Part shown: positions 43,970 to 52,085 of the stretch, one piece after another
Numbering within the stretch: position 1 is the first letter of the stretch
Layout: every line of letters starts with the position of its first letter
Source: SYIM01 sp041182885
GTDB lineage: Bacteria > Pseudomonadota > Gammaproteobacteria > Burkholderiales > Burkholderiaceae_E
Direction: 5' to 3'
Assembly: GCA_049423065.1 (NCBI GenBank)
Contig: JBMSQB010000013.1
Location: forward strand, 1-61,351
Length of the DNA: 61,351 bases
The notes under the pieces: generated by a model
What the model saw: the letters and a program-made list of their open reading frames with translations, nothing else
Told to the model about the DNA's origin: nothing
Database searches by the model: none
Position numbers and translations under genes: made by a program

Positions 43970-44743
43970 TCACTCCATTCCGAGCAGTTTGTAAATCCGC
44001 CGGGTGTAGGCGCCGAATGCCGGCTGCGTTTTCATATCCAGCGTACGCGGGTGGGGCAGATCGATGTCGAAGTTGTCGGCCATTTTCGCGGGACCGGCGG
44101 TGAGCACCACGACACGCGTGCCCAGGAACACCGCCTCGGAAATGCCATGCGTGACAAAGATGATGGTTTTGCCCGCTTCCTTCCAGATCCGCAGCAACTC
44201 CAGATTCATCTTCTCGCGGGTCAGCGCATCGAGGGCGCCAAAGGGCTCGTCCATCAGGACCAGCCTGGGATCGTGAACCAGCGACCGGGCAATCGCCGCG
44301 CGCTGCTGCATGCCACCGGAGAGCTCATAGGGATACTTCGACTCGTTTCCAGCGAGCCCGACCAGCGCCAGCAGATCGCGGGCCCGGTCGCGTGACTCGG
44401 CCATGGGCAGTCCGAGAATCTCGGCGGGCAGCAGCACGTTTTCCAGGATGCGTCGCCACTTGAGCAGCAGCGGTTGCTGAAAAACCATGCCGATATCGCG
44501 CGCTGGATCGAACGGATGCGTGCTCGAACCAATGGAGACCTCGCCGCCGTCGTGCGGATGAAGGCCCGACAGGATCTTCAGCAGCGTTGATTTGCCGCAG
44601 CCCGACGGGCCGACCAGCGATACGAGCTCTCCCGGCATCACGTCAAACGTGGCATCGGAAATGGCCAGATGCTCGCGCTTGCCGGTGCGATAGACCTTGC
44701 GAACCCCTTTCAGGCGGATGAATGGCAGTGCGGCGTCTGGCAT
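43970..44743 (-). CDS. ABC transporter ATP-binding protein, nitrate/sulfonate/taurine type
   Basis: Nucleotide-binding subunit of 257 aa: Walker A GPSGCGKSTLLKIL, Q-loop VFQQPLLLKWR, signature LSGGMQQRAAIARSL, Walker B LVLMDEPFGALD and switch His in FVTHGISEA. The pattern fits SsuB/TauB/NrtD-type importers. No permease or ABC-type binding protein gene lies anywhere in this window, so it is an orphan subunit here. It is divergent from the Rieske operon across a 147-nt gap and may be co-transcribed with the MmgE/PrpD gene. Confidence 0.92.
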   Translation of the reverse strand: MPDAALPFIRLKGVRKVYRTGKREHLAISDATFDVMPGELVSLVGPSGCGKSTLLKILSGLHPHDGGEVSIGSSTHPFDPARDIGMVFQQPLLLKWRRILENVLLPAEILGLPMAESRDRARDLLALVGLAGNESKYPYELSGGMQQRAAIARSLVHDPRLVLMDEPFGALDALTREKMNLELLRIWKEAGKTIIFVTHGISEAVFLGTRVVVLTAGPAKMADNFDIDLPHPRTLDMKTQPAFGAYTRRIYKLLGME

Positions 44744-44890
44744 GGAGTGCGGATGTCCTGTGGTCGGTCGGGCAAGCGGACGGTATCGTAGACCGTGCCG
44801 GGGATAGTCGCCAGCGAAACGTCGACTTCGCGGTCTGCGGCAGGTCTGGGGTATCGTTGCGCATCAGGCTGAATTTCCCCGGGGAGCACG

Positions 44891-46150
44891 ATGGGTTTTC
44901 AGGTCGACTGGGAGCGCAGCGATTACTCGCGGATCCCGCACTGGCTCTATCACGACGAAGCGGTGTACCGCCTCGAGATGGAGCGTATTTTCCGCGGCCC
45001 GCTCTGGCACTACCTGTGCCTGGAGGCCGAAGTGCCCAAACCCGGCGACTTCCGCACCACCTGGGTCGGTGATACGCCTGTCGTGGTGAGCCGCGACCGT
45101 GGGGGCGATTTGCACGCCTGGGTGAACCGCTGTTCGCATCGCGGCGCCACCATCGTCCGCAAGGTGCAGGGCAATGCAACCGACCATGTCTGCATCTATC
45201 ACCGCTGGTGTTATTCACCGAACGGCGATCTGACCGGCATTCCGTTTCGACGTGGTCTCAAGGGCGAGGGCGGCATGCCAGCCGATTTCAGCCCGGCGTC
45301 GGTGGCGCCAAGGAAGCTGAGGCTGGCGAATTTTCACGGGGTGCTGTTCGGAACCTTTGCCGAGACCTGTGAATCGATCGAAGACTTCCTGGGCGAATTC
45401 GGCACCAGCATGATTCGACGCTTCATGCACAAGCCGATCCGCATCCTGGGCTATTCGCGACAACTGATCCACGGCAACTGGAAGCTCTATGCCGAGAACC
45501 TGCGCGACACCTATCACGCGAGTCTGCTGCATGAGTTCTTCGTGACCTACGGCGTGGACCGCGCCACGCAGCGGGGCGGCGTCAAGATGGACGCCCGGCA
45601 CCGGCACAACATGAACCATGCGTATGCGGCCTCGGACACCCAGGAGGAGGCGCGCGCAGCCTATGCCGGTACGGCGGGCGTAGAACTGGACCGGATGCGG
45701 CTGCGGGATCAGAAGCTCCTTCAGTACATTCCCGAATTTGAAGACGGCATGAATCTCGCTGCGCCCACTTTCTTCCCCAGTTCGATCATCATCCAGATCA
45801 ACAACACACTGGGTACCCGGCACATCCGTCCCAAGGGGGTCGACCAGCTGGAAGTGTTCCAGACGCTGTTCGGCTACGAGGATGACACGCCCGAGATGAC
45901 CCGGCATCGACTGGTGCTTGCCAATCTGGTCGGGCCCGCGGGGCTGGTCAGCATGGAAGACGGCGAGGCGATCGAGATCGCGCATCGCACCAGCGCAAGC
46001 GCGCCCGCCGGCAGTTCGAGTGTGGTCGAGATGGGCGGGCGTGGCCCGCTTCGCGATCTGGCCCACCGTGTCACTGAAACACCCATCCGTGGTTTCTGGT
46101 CGTATTGGTCGGAGCTGATGGGTGTTGAGCCCGAAGGGGGCGTGCGATGA
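44891..46150 (+). CDS. Rieske aromatic ring-hydroxylating oxygenase, alpha subunit
   Basis: Catalytic subunit of 419 aa. Rieske [2Fe-2S] ligands: Cys81-x-His83 and Cys101-x2-His104 (CSHRGA, CIYHRW). The mononuclear iron site is ENLRDTYHASLLH, with the bridging Asp206 and ligands His209 and His214, followed by a later Asp. It hydroxylates an aromatic or related ring with O2, taking electrons from a reductase or ferredoxin not encoded in this window. GGGGAG precedes ATG 44891. It is the first gene of an eight-gene operon and overlaps the beta subunit by ATGA. Confidence 0.93.
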   Translation: MGFQVDWERSDYSRIPHWLYHDEAVYRLEMERIFRGPLWHYLCLEAEVPKPGDFRTTWVGDTPVVVSRDRGGDLHAWVNRCSHRGATIVRKVQGNATDHVCIYHRWCYSPNGDLTGIPFRRGLKGEGGMPADFSPASVAPRKLRLANFHGVLFGTFAETCESIEDFLGEFGTSMIRRFMHKPIRILGYSRQLIHGNWKLYAENLRDTYHASLLHEFFVTYGVDRATQRGGVKMDARHRHNMNHAYAASDTQEEARAAYAGTAGVELDRMRLRDQKLLQYIPEFEDGMNLAAPTFFPSSIIIQINNTLGTRHIRPKGVDQLEVFQTLFGYEDDTPEMTRHRLVLANLVGPAGLVSMEDGEAIEIAHRTSASAPAGSSSVVEMGGRGPLRDLAHRVTETPIRGFWSYWSELMGVEPEGGVR

Positions 46151-46635
46151 GTGTGACGGCAGCCATTCCGCAGGAGGTTCGCAATGCGGTCGCCGACCTG
46201 CTGGCCGAATACGGCATGGCGCTCGATCAGGACCGGCTAGAAGACTGGGCTTCGCTCTTCACCGATGATTGCGACTACCGGGTCATCAGCCGGGAAAACG
46301 AGGAGCAGAACCTGCCCAATGTGATGATCTGGTGCGACAACCGGGCCATGCTGCTTGATCGCATCGAGTCATACCGTCATGTGAATGAATACAACCTGCA
46401 CTGGGACCGGCACGTGATCGGCTTGCCGCGTCATTTTGGGCAGGTCGACGGACTCTGGCAGGTCGAAGCGTCCTATAGCGCGTTTCAGACCGACCTCGAA
46501 GGCGCGACCAGGCTGTTCTCGGTGGGCCGCTACCGGATGGGCCTCCTCATGGTGTCGGGTATTGCAAGGATCCGATCGGCCGTGGTGGTGGCCGATACCG
46601 GTCTCATTCCCACGTTGCTTGCCACGCCGCTCTGA
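46147..46635 (+). CDS. aromatic ring-hydroxylating dioxygenase, beta subunit
   Basis: Protein of 162 aa with the cystatin-like fold of ring-hydroxylating dioxygenase beta subunits: LLAEYGMALDQDRLEDWASLFTD near residue 20, the DCDYRVISREN strand and the WDRHVIGLP segment. It is structural and supports the alpha3beta3 assembly. ATG 46147 overlaps the alpha-subunit stop (ATGA), so the two are translated together. The length is normal. Confidence 0.9.
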   Translation: MSVTAAIPQEVRNAVADLLAEYGMALDQDRLEDWASLFTDDCDYRVISRENEEQNLPNVMIWCDNRAMLLDRIESYRHVNEYNLHWDRHVIGLPRHFGQVDGLWQVEASYSAFQTDLEGATRLFSVGRYRMGLLMVSGIARIRSAVVVADTGLIPTLLATPL

Positions 46636-46697
46636 GGCAGCGGCGGGATCCTTCATGAACCCTGCCATCTGCCTCCGTTCCGTACAGGATCCCAACC

Positions 46698-47867
46698 ATG
46701 CCAGCCGGTGACCAGTCGTTGAATCTGAAAGTTTTCGAAGCGTGCGATACGCCTGCGCCCGCGTTTGCGGCCGCGCTCCTGGGCGATTTTGGCGCCCAGG
46801 TCACGGTGATCGAATCGGCCGAGGGCTCGGGGCTGCGGCGGCTGGGGTCACAGGCGGTGCAGGCGGTCTGGTGGCCGATCATCGGACGAAACAAGCGCTC
46901 GCTGGTACTGAACGATGCCGATCCCGATTTGTCGCAGGTGCTGGGCGCAATCGTGCGTGCTGCCGATCTGCTCATCACCGACGATTCCTTCTGGGGGCGT
47001 GCGCTGCGCGAGGCGGCTGAGGCGGTCGAGCATCAGGCGCTTGTCGTACGACTCTTCAACCCCGGAGCAGACCGTCCCGACAGCTTCGCAGGCAGCACCG
47101 ACCCCCGGTTCGCGGGCCTTGCGACCGGCGTGGTGGCGCTCACCGGCCACCCGCATGGCGAACCCATCCAGGCCGAGTTTCCGCTGGCCGATGCCACCAG
47201 CGGCATGATGGCCGCCACCACCGCGCTCTTCGAGCTCCGCCGTGCGCGTCTGGCGGGCGCCCAGCCCGTGCCCATCGAGCTCGGGCTGCACGAGACCCTC
47301 CTCAGAATGAATGAATGGCAACTGCAGGTGGCCTCTGTGCAGGGGCATGCCGAGCCGCGCAATGGCAACCGGTTCCCCATGAACTGGAACCTCGGCAATA
47401 TTTTCAGTACGCGTGACGAGCGCTTGCTCACCGTGTCTGCCGCCACGCCCAGCGTGGCCGACCGCATGCTCAACATGGTGGGTGGCGAGTCGCTGCGCAC
47501 TGACCCGCGCTTCAATACCCCGCAGGCCCGCCGCGACAACATGGACGAACTCGATGCGCGAATCGCGCAATGGATGGCTGCGCGCGATTCGGACGTGGCG
47601 ATGCGTGAAGTGCTGGAGAACGATGTCGTGGTGGGGCCACTGTTTGACGCAGCCGAGTTGCTTCGCGATGAACACATCGCCGCCCGAGGCGATATCGTGC
47701 GGATCGCAGACGGCCGCGGAGGCGAACTGCCCATGCCGGCGCCGCTTCCGCACCTGTCCGCGCTTGCGGGCCGTGTACGCCATGCAGGCCCCGCCGTGGG
47801 GGCCGACACCGAAACCGTCCTGCGCGAACTGGGCGTGACCGACCACAACAGGAGGAGACCATCATGA
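46698..47867 (+). CDS. CaiB/BaiF-type (class III) CoA-transferase
   Basis: Protein of 389 aa of the formyl-CoA-transferase family. The N-terminal LLGDFGAQVTVIESAEGSGLR corresponds to the conserved LxADxGAxVIKVE region, and the conserved Asp occurs in FPLADATSGMMAATTALF. The N-terminus is weaker than usual (it lacks the common DLxxVLAGP opening), so it may be a divergent member. It would move CoA between carboxylates. It begins 62 nt after the beta-subunit gene and overlaps the TAXI gene as ATGA. Confidence 0.85.
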   Translation: MPAGDQSLNLKVFEACDTPAPAFAAALLGDFGAQVTVIESAEGSGLRRLGSQAVQAVWWPIIGRNKRSLVLNDADPDLSQVLGAIVRAADLLITDDSFWGRALREAAEAVEHQALVVRLFNPGADRPDSFAGSTDPRFAGLATGVVALTGHPHGEPIQAEFPLADATSGMMAATTALFELRRARLAGAQPVPIELGLHETLLRMNEWQLQVASVQGHAEPRNGNRFPMNWNLGNIFSTRDERLLTVSAATPSVADRMLNMVGGESLRTDPRFNTPQARRDNMDELDARIAQWMAARDSDVAMREVLENDVVVGPLFDAAELLRDEHIAARGDIVRIADGRGGELPMPAPLPHLSALAGRVRHAGPAVGADTETVLRELGVTDHNRRRPS

Positions 47868-48943
47868 GCAGTCTGAAGAGAAACAAGTCCCTTTGCGAGG
47901 GCCGCAGCCGGCCTTTCCGGGTCCTGGCGTTTGCTGCCTTGCTGGGCGCTTCCGGTGTCGCTTGCGCGCAGCAGGCGCCCGAGGCGATCACGCTGATCGG
48001 GCGAGGCTCGGCCGGCAGCACCAGCGATCTCGCATTTGTGGTGATGGAAGAAGCCATCAAGCGCTCGTTTCCCGGGCAGGCCATTCAGATCCGCCGACTC
48101 CCCGGTACGGCATCGGCCGTTCCGCCGCGCATTCAAAGCGGCGAGGCGCAGATCGGCCATGGCGTGGGTGAAAGCGTGGTCGATGCCTGGAATGCGGAAC
48201 GCACCTTCGCGCGTCGTCCCAAGATGCGTGACCTCCGCTACATGGGCTCCTATCTGGGTTTTCTGAACAAGCCCTCTGCGAGCCCCACCATGGTGGTGAA
48301 GGCCAATTCATCCATCAAGTCGTGGGCGGATCTCAAGGACAAGAAGATCGGCGTGGGGCCGGCCGACAGTCTGACCTCCACCATGGTCAACGTGGGTCTG
48401 CGAGGGGCGAACCTGTCGTATGACCAGATCAAGCGAAACGGCGGTCTGGTGCACACCGGCGACTGGAACCAGCAGATGGACATGCTGGGCGACGGGCAGC
48501 TTGATGCGGTGTTCGTGACCGCAGACCATCCTTCGCCCATGATCACCCAGTTTGCGGCCAGCCACTCGGCGCGCATCGTGAGCATGAGCGACGGGGTGCT
48601 CAAGTCGCTGATGGAAAACTATCCCACCATGACGCGCAATGTCATGCCGGGGAAGACCTACGCCTGGCAGGCCGATGAGGTGGTGGGGGTACAGCTGTCG
48701 CTGGGTTATGTGGTGCACAAGGATTTGCCCGAGGCCACGGTGTACGCCATCTGCATGCAGCTCTATTCGCCCAGGACCGCGGGCATCTGGGGTGAATCGG
48801 TGCCAGGCTGGAAGGGCGCAGAGAAACTCACCGACCGCGCCGCGCAGACCGTGTTTATTCCGCTCCACCCCGGTGCCGAGCGCTGCCATCGTGAGTTGGG
48901 CAACCCCGTGAAAACGATTGCGGTGGGCGCTGAAAAGCCGTGA
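47864..48943 (+). CDS. TAXI family TRAP transporter solute-binding protein
   Basis: Periplasmic protein of 359 aa with a signal peptide (hydrophobic FRVLAFAALLGASGVACA, cleavage near AQQ). TAXI-type features are TLIGRGSAGSTSDLAFVV, EAQIGHGVGESVVDAW and DLKDKKIGVGPADSLTSTM. TAXI proteins deliver substrate to fused DctQM-type permeases such as the one encoded next, which its stop overlaps (GTGA). Known ligands include glutamate and other organic acids; here an aromatic or dicarboxylate is plausible from the neighbours (inference). Confidence 0.9.
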   Translation: MSSLKRNKSLCEGRSRPFRVLAFAALLGASGVACAQQAPEAITLIGRGSAGSTSDLAFVVMEEAIKRSFPGQAIQIRRLPGTASAVPPRIQSGEAQIGHGVGESVVDAWNAERTFARRPKMRDLRYMGSYLGFLNKPSASPTMVVKANSSIKSWADLKDKKIGVGPADSLTSTMVNVGLRGANLSYDQIKRNGGLVHTGDWNQQMDMLGDGQLDAVFVTADHPSPMITQFAASHSARIVSMSDGVLKSLMENYPTMTRNVMPGKTYAWQADEVVGVQLSLGYVVHKDLPEATVYAICMQLYSPRTAGIWGESVPGWKGAEKLTDRAAQTVFIPLHPGAERCHRELGNPVKTIAVGAEKP

Positions 48944-50916
48944 CCAGCGGCGACCTCCGCAACCCCGACGAGGCGGCGCGCGCGGCCGCCTCTCTCCGGG
49001 ATGCAACCGATGCGCTCCCGTCAATCCGGGCGGTGATCCGGCACGGGACGTTTCGCCAGCGGCTGGTCGCAGCGCTCATCATCTTTCTGTCGATGTTCCT
49101 CGGCGTGATGATGGTTTATTGCGCGCTGTTCGGCTCGCTCACCGCTTTCCTGCAGCGCTGCGCGTTCGTGTGGGCCATTCTCTCGATCGGCCTGCTGTTG
49201 CGCTCTGCGGGCGGCCGCCGCTGGAGCGCGCGCAGCTGGGCGAGTCTCGCGCCCGATCTGCTGCTGGTGGCAGTGATGGCAGCGGGCATGGTCTACATTT
49301 TTATCGACTATGAAGACTTCGCCCGGCGGATCGGATTTCCGTTTCCCGAAGACCTCGCGATCGGCATCGTGTATCTGGTGGTGGCGCTCGAAGTGACGCG
49401 CCGCTTCATCGGACTTGCAATGGTGGTGGTGTGTCTCGCGTTCGGTCTGCAGGCGCTCTTTGGAAAATATTTTCCCGGCATGTTTGCTGCGCCGAATGTG
49501 CGCTGGCAAACCTTCGTTGAAGTGCTGTTCATGCAGGACAACGGGATTTTCGGTCCCACCGCCGGCGTGGCGGCCAGCTACCTCATGATTTTCCTGATTT
49601 TCGGTGCCATGCTGGTGCGTACCAACGGTATCGAATTCTTTGAAAAGCTGTCGCTCGCGCTCCTTGGGCGTCGCCCGGGCGGCCCGGCCCATGTATCCAT
49701 CCTGTCGAGCGCGCTTCAGGGCACCACCTCCGGGAGCGTGGTGGGGAATGTGGTGGGCATGGGGAACGTCACCATCCCGCTCATGATGCGGACCGGCTTT
49801 GCGCCACATACGGCGGGCGCGATCGAGGCGGTGGCTTCATCAGGCGCGCAGATCATGCCGCCCGTGATGGGATCGGCTGCCTTTCTCATGGCCGGACTGC
49901 TAGGGATTGGCTACTGGTCAATCGTGGTGGCGGCGCTTATCCCGGCGCTGCTCTACTTCATCGCGCTTCATGTGCAGGTCGAGATCTATATTCGCGGGCA
50001 GGGATTGCAGGCCACCACCGAGAAGCTTCCCACCGTGGGCGAGGCGATGCGATCAGGCGGCCATCTCATGATCGCGCTTGCCGCGTTGATTGCGCCGCTC
50101 TTCATCGGCGCCTCGCCGCAGTTGTCGGCGTTTATCGGGCTGGCCGCGCTTTTCGTGGTGTCGCTCCTTCATCGGTCCACGCGGGTGCCGATGAGCCAGT
50201 ACCTCGAATCGGTTATTGATGCCATGTCCAACAACGTGGCGGTTGGCGCGGCTGTGACCACCGCCGGCATTCTGATGGGCACGCTCTGGGTATCAGGCGC
50301 GGGGAATCTTTTGGCCGACTTCGTGATTGCGGTGTCGAGCGGCCAGCTGTTCGTGGCGCTGCTCCTCACCGCACTGGTGGCGCTGGTGCTTGGCATGGGG
50401 CTCCCGACCCCGGCGGTGTATCTCACGGTGGCGGTGCTGATCGTGCCGGCGCTGGTGCGGATGGGCGCCCCGGAATTTGCGAGCCACATGTTTGCGTTCT
50501 ATTTCGGGATTCTTGCCAACGTGACGCCACCGGTTGCGCTGGCCGCCTATGCAGCGGCGAGCATCGCGGGTGCCGACCTCAATAAAACCGGCTTTGTCGC
50601 GCTCCGGCTCGCAATTTCCGGGTTTGTGGTGCCGTTCATTTTTGTCTACAGCCCGGGGTTGCTGCTGAAAGACGATCTCGGGGCAATCGTGCAGACCTCG
50701 ATCGCAGCGCTCCTTGCTGTGCTTGCGCTCGCGATTGCGGTGGAGGGCTGGTTGCGGGGCCGGCTCTCGATGGTCAGCCGGGCTGCGCTGCTGCTGGCAA
50801 CCCTCTGCCTGGCAATGCCTGATCTGGGGCTTCGGCTCACGGGTGCGGCCTTGCTGGGGGTGATCGTCGGCCCGATTCTGTTGCGACGACAGGCTTCCTC
50901 GAAGGAGCGCGCGTGA
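48940..50916 (+). CDS. TAXI-TRAP transporter fused permease (DctQ-DctM fusion)
   Basis: Membrane protein of 658 aa with about 17-18 helices. The N-terminal ~190 residues supply the small (DctQ-like) part and the rest the large channel, with SSALQGTTSGSVVGNVVGMG, SSGAQIMPPVMGSAAFLMAG and LGMGLPTPAVYLTVA typical of TAXI-associated permeases. It starts with GTG 48940 overlapping the binding-protein stop (GTGA). It forms, with the preceding gene, a complete importer inside the Rieske operon. Confidence 0.92.
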   Translation: MTSGDLRNPDEAARAAASLRDATDALPSIRAVIRHGTFRQRLVAALIIFLSMFLGVMMVYCALFGSLTAFLQRCAFVWAILSIGLLLRSAGGRRWSARSWASLAPDLLLVAVMAAGMVYIFIDYEDFARRIGFPFPEDLAIGIVYLVVALEVTRRFIGLAMVVVCLAFGLQALFGKYFPGMFAAPNVRWQTFVEVLFMQDNGIFGPTAGVAASYLMIFLIFGAMLVRTNGIEFFEKLSLALLGRRPGGPAHVSILSSALQGTTSGSVVGNVVGMGNVTIPLMMRTGFAPHTAGAIEAVASSGAQIMPPVMGSAAFLMAGLLGIGYWSIVVAALIPALLYFIALHVQVEIYIRGQGLQATTEKLPTVGEAMRSGGHLMIALAALIAPLFIGASPQLSAFIGLAALFVVSLLHRSTRVPMSQYLESVIDAMSNNVAVGAAVTTAGILMGTLWVSGAGNLLADFVIAVSSGQLFVALLLTALVALVLGMGLPTPAVYLTVAVLIVPALVRMGAPEFASHMFAFYFGILANVTPPVALAAYAAASIAGADLNKTGFVALRLAISGFVVPFIFVYSPGLLLKDDLGAIVQTSIAALLAVLALAIAVEGWLRGRLSMVSRAALLLATLCLAMPDLGLRLTGAALLGVIVGPILLRRQASSKERA

Positions 50917-51179
50917 TGAATGCACAGCGCCGAAACCGCTGGATCTGGGCTGGCTGCATCGCCATTGCACTTGCGCTCTGGGCGTTCGTTGCGCGGGTGC
51001 GGATGCATCTGGTCGACGAACCTCTTTTTCTTGGCGTGGTGGCTCTTGCCGCCGCAGCGCTGACCGCGCTCTATTGGTGGGACGTGGCGGCCGATGACCC
51101 CAACCAGCAGGCAGACCGCAACAAGCAGGCAGACCCCAACAAGCAGGCAGACCCCAACGACACTCGTGAGGACCGTTAA
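50916..51179 (+). CDS. small two-helix membrane protein with a repeat tail
   Basis: Protein of 87 aa that I do not recognise. Two hydrophobic helices (about residues 8-26 and 38-55) are followed by a polar tail made of six-residue repeats of the type D-P/R-N-K/Q-Q-A. AAGGAG lies 8 nt before ATG 50916; a GTG three nucleotides earlier is possible. The stop of the permease overlaps its start and its own stop abuts the next gene (TAAATG), so it is an integral part of the operon. It could be an accessory subunit of the TRAP permease; that is only inference. Confidence 0.65.
   Translation: MNAQRRNRWIWAGCIAIALALWAFVARVRMHLVDEPLFLGVVALAAAALTALYWWDVAADDPNQQADRNKQADPNKQADPNDTREDR
51096..51161 (+). repeat. 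18-bp in-frame tandem repeat
   Basis: Three full copies (51096-51113, 51114-51131, 51132-51149) and a 12-nt partial copy of GACCCCAACAAGCAGGCA, differing at one or two positions. The unit is a multiple of three and encodes a six-residue hydrophilic repeat in the tail of the small membrane protein. Copy number is likely to vary by slippage without frameshift. Confidence 0.9.
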
Positions 51180-52085
51180 ATGTGGCCGCTTCGTTCCATG
51201 CTCTTCATCCCCGCCCACAAGACCGACTGGGTTCACCGCGTTGACCGGTTCGGTCCCGATTCTGTTGTGCTCGATCTGGAGGACGCGGTGCCGCACCACC
51301 TCAAGGTGGCCGCGCGACCGCAATGCCGCGAGGCGATCGGCGTGCTGAAGTCCAAGGGCATCCCGGCGTTCGTTCGGATCAACAACTGGGATGAGGGCGG
51401 CCGCGATGATGTGTTGGCCGTGGCGGCCGCCGGCTTTTCCGGGGTGATGCTGCCCAAGGCGCGCGATGTGGGACAGATCCGCGAACTCGACAACATTCTC
51501 GCCTATGTAGAGGGTCGTGAGGGTCTGCCGCTGGGCTCGATCGCCATCATGCCGCTCCCCGAAACTGCCGAGGGCTTGGCCGATGCCCGCCACCTGGTGG
51601 CGGCAAGCCGGCGCTGCGTGACGCTCGCGGGGATTGTCGGTGGCGTGGTCGAAGGCGATGTGGCGCGCGCCATGGGTTTTCGGCCCACTGTCGAGGGCAC
51701 CGAGCAGCTGTATCTGGCCTCCAAGATGGTGCTGGATGCGCGGGCGGGCGGTGCGCGCTGGCCGATGGCAAGCCTCATCGGCACGGCGCTCGACGATCTT
51801 GACGCGGTACGCAGGCTCGCCACGCGGGCCAGGTCGCTGGGCTTCTCCGGCGCGATCCTGATCCATCCCACCCATGTGGCGGTCGCCAACGCGGTCTTCG
51901 CACCCACGCCCGAGGAGGTCGACTACTACGCAGGGCTCATTGAGGCCATGGCGGCAGCCGAGGCCAAGGGCGATGCGGCTGTGCGCTACCGCGGCATCAT
52001 GGTTGACTACGCCATGCTGCCTCGCGCGCATGATGTGCTGCGCGAGGCCGAGCGCTTTGGCGTGCCGCGGGCGGGGCGCTCATGA
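51180..52085 (+). CDS. HpcH/HpaI aldolase/citrate lyase family protein (CitE-like CoA lyase)
   Basis: Protein of 301 aa with the CitE-like TIM barrel: SMLFIPAHKTDW at the start, the acidic metal motif LDLEDAVP, FVRINNW and VMLPKARDV, then a Glu/Asp-rich GVVEGDVARAMG segment. Relatives cleave or form malyl-, citramalyl- or beta-methylmalyl-CoA. With a CoA-transferase on each side of the transporter genes, it could cleave a CoA ester made in this operon to acetyl- or propionyl-CoA and a keto acid (inference). It directly abuts the small membrane protein and overlaps the next gene by ATGA. Confidence 0.9.
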   Translation: MWPLRSMLFIPAHKTDWVHRVDRFGPDSVVLDLEDAVPHHLKVAARPQCREAIGVLKSKGIPAFVRINNWDEGGRDDVLAVAAAGFSGVMLPKARDVGQIRELDNILAYVEGREGLPLGSIAIMPLPETAEGLADARHLVAASRRCVTLAGIVGGVVEGDVARAMGFRPTVEGTEQLYLASKMVLDARAGGARWPMASLIGTALDDLDAVRRLATRARSLGFSGAILIHPTHVAVANAVFAPTPEEVDYYAGLIEAMAAAEAKGDAAVRYRGIMVDYAMLPRAHDVLREAERFGVPRAGRS

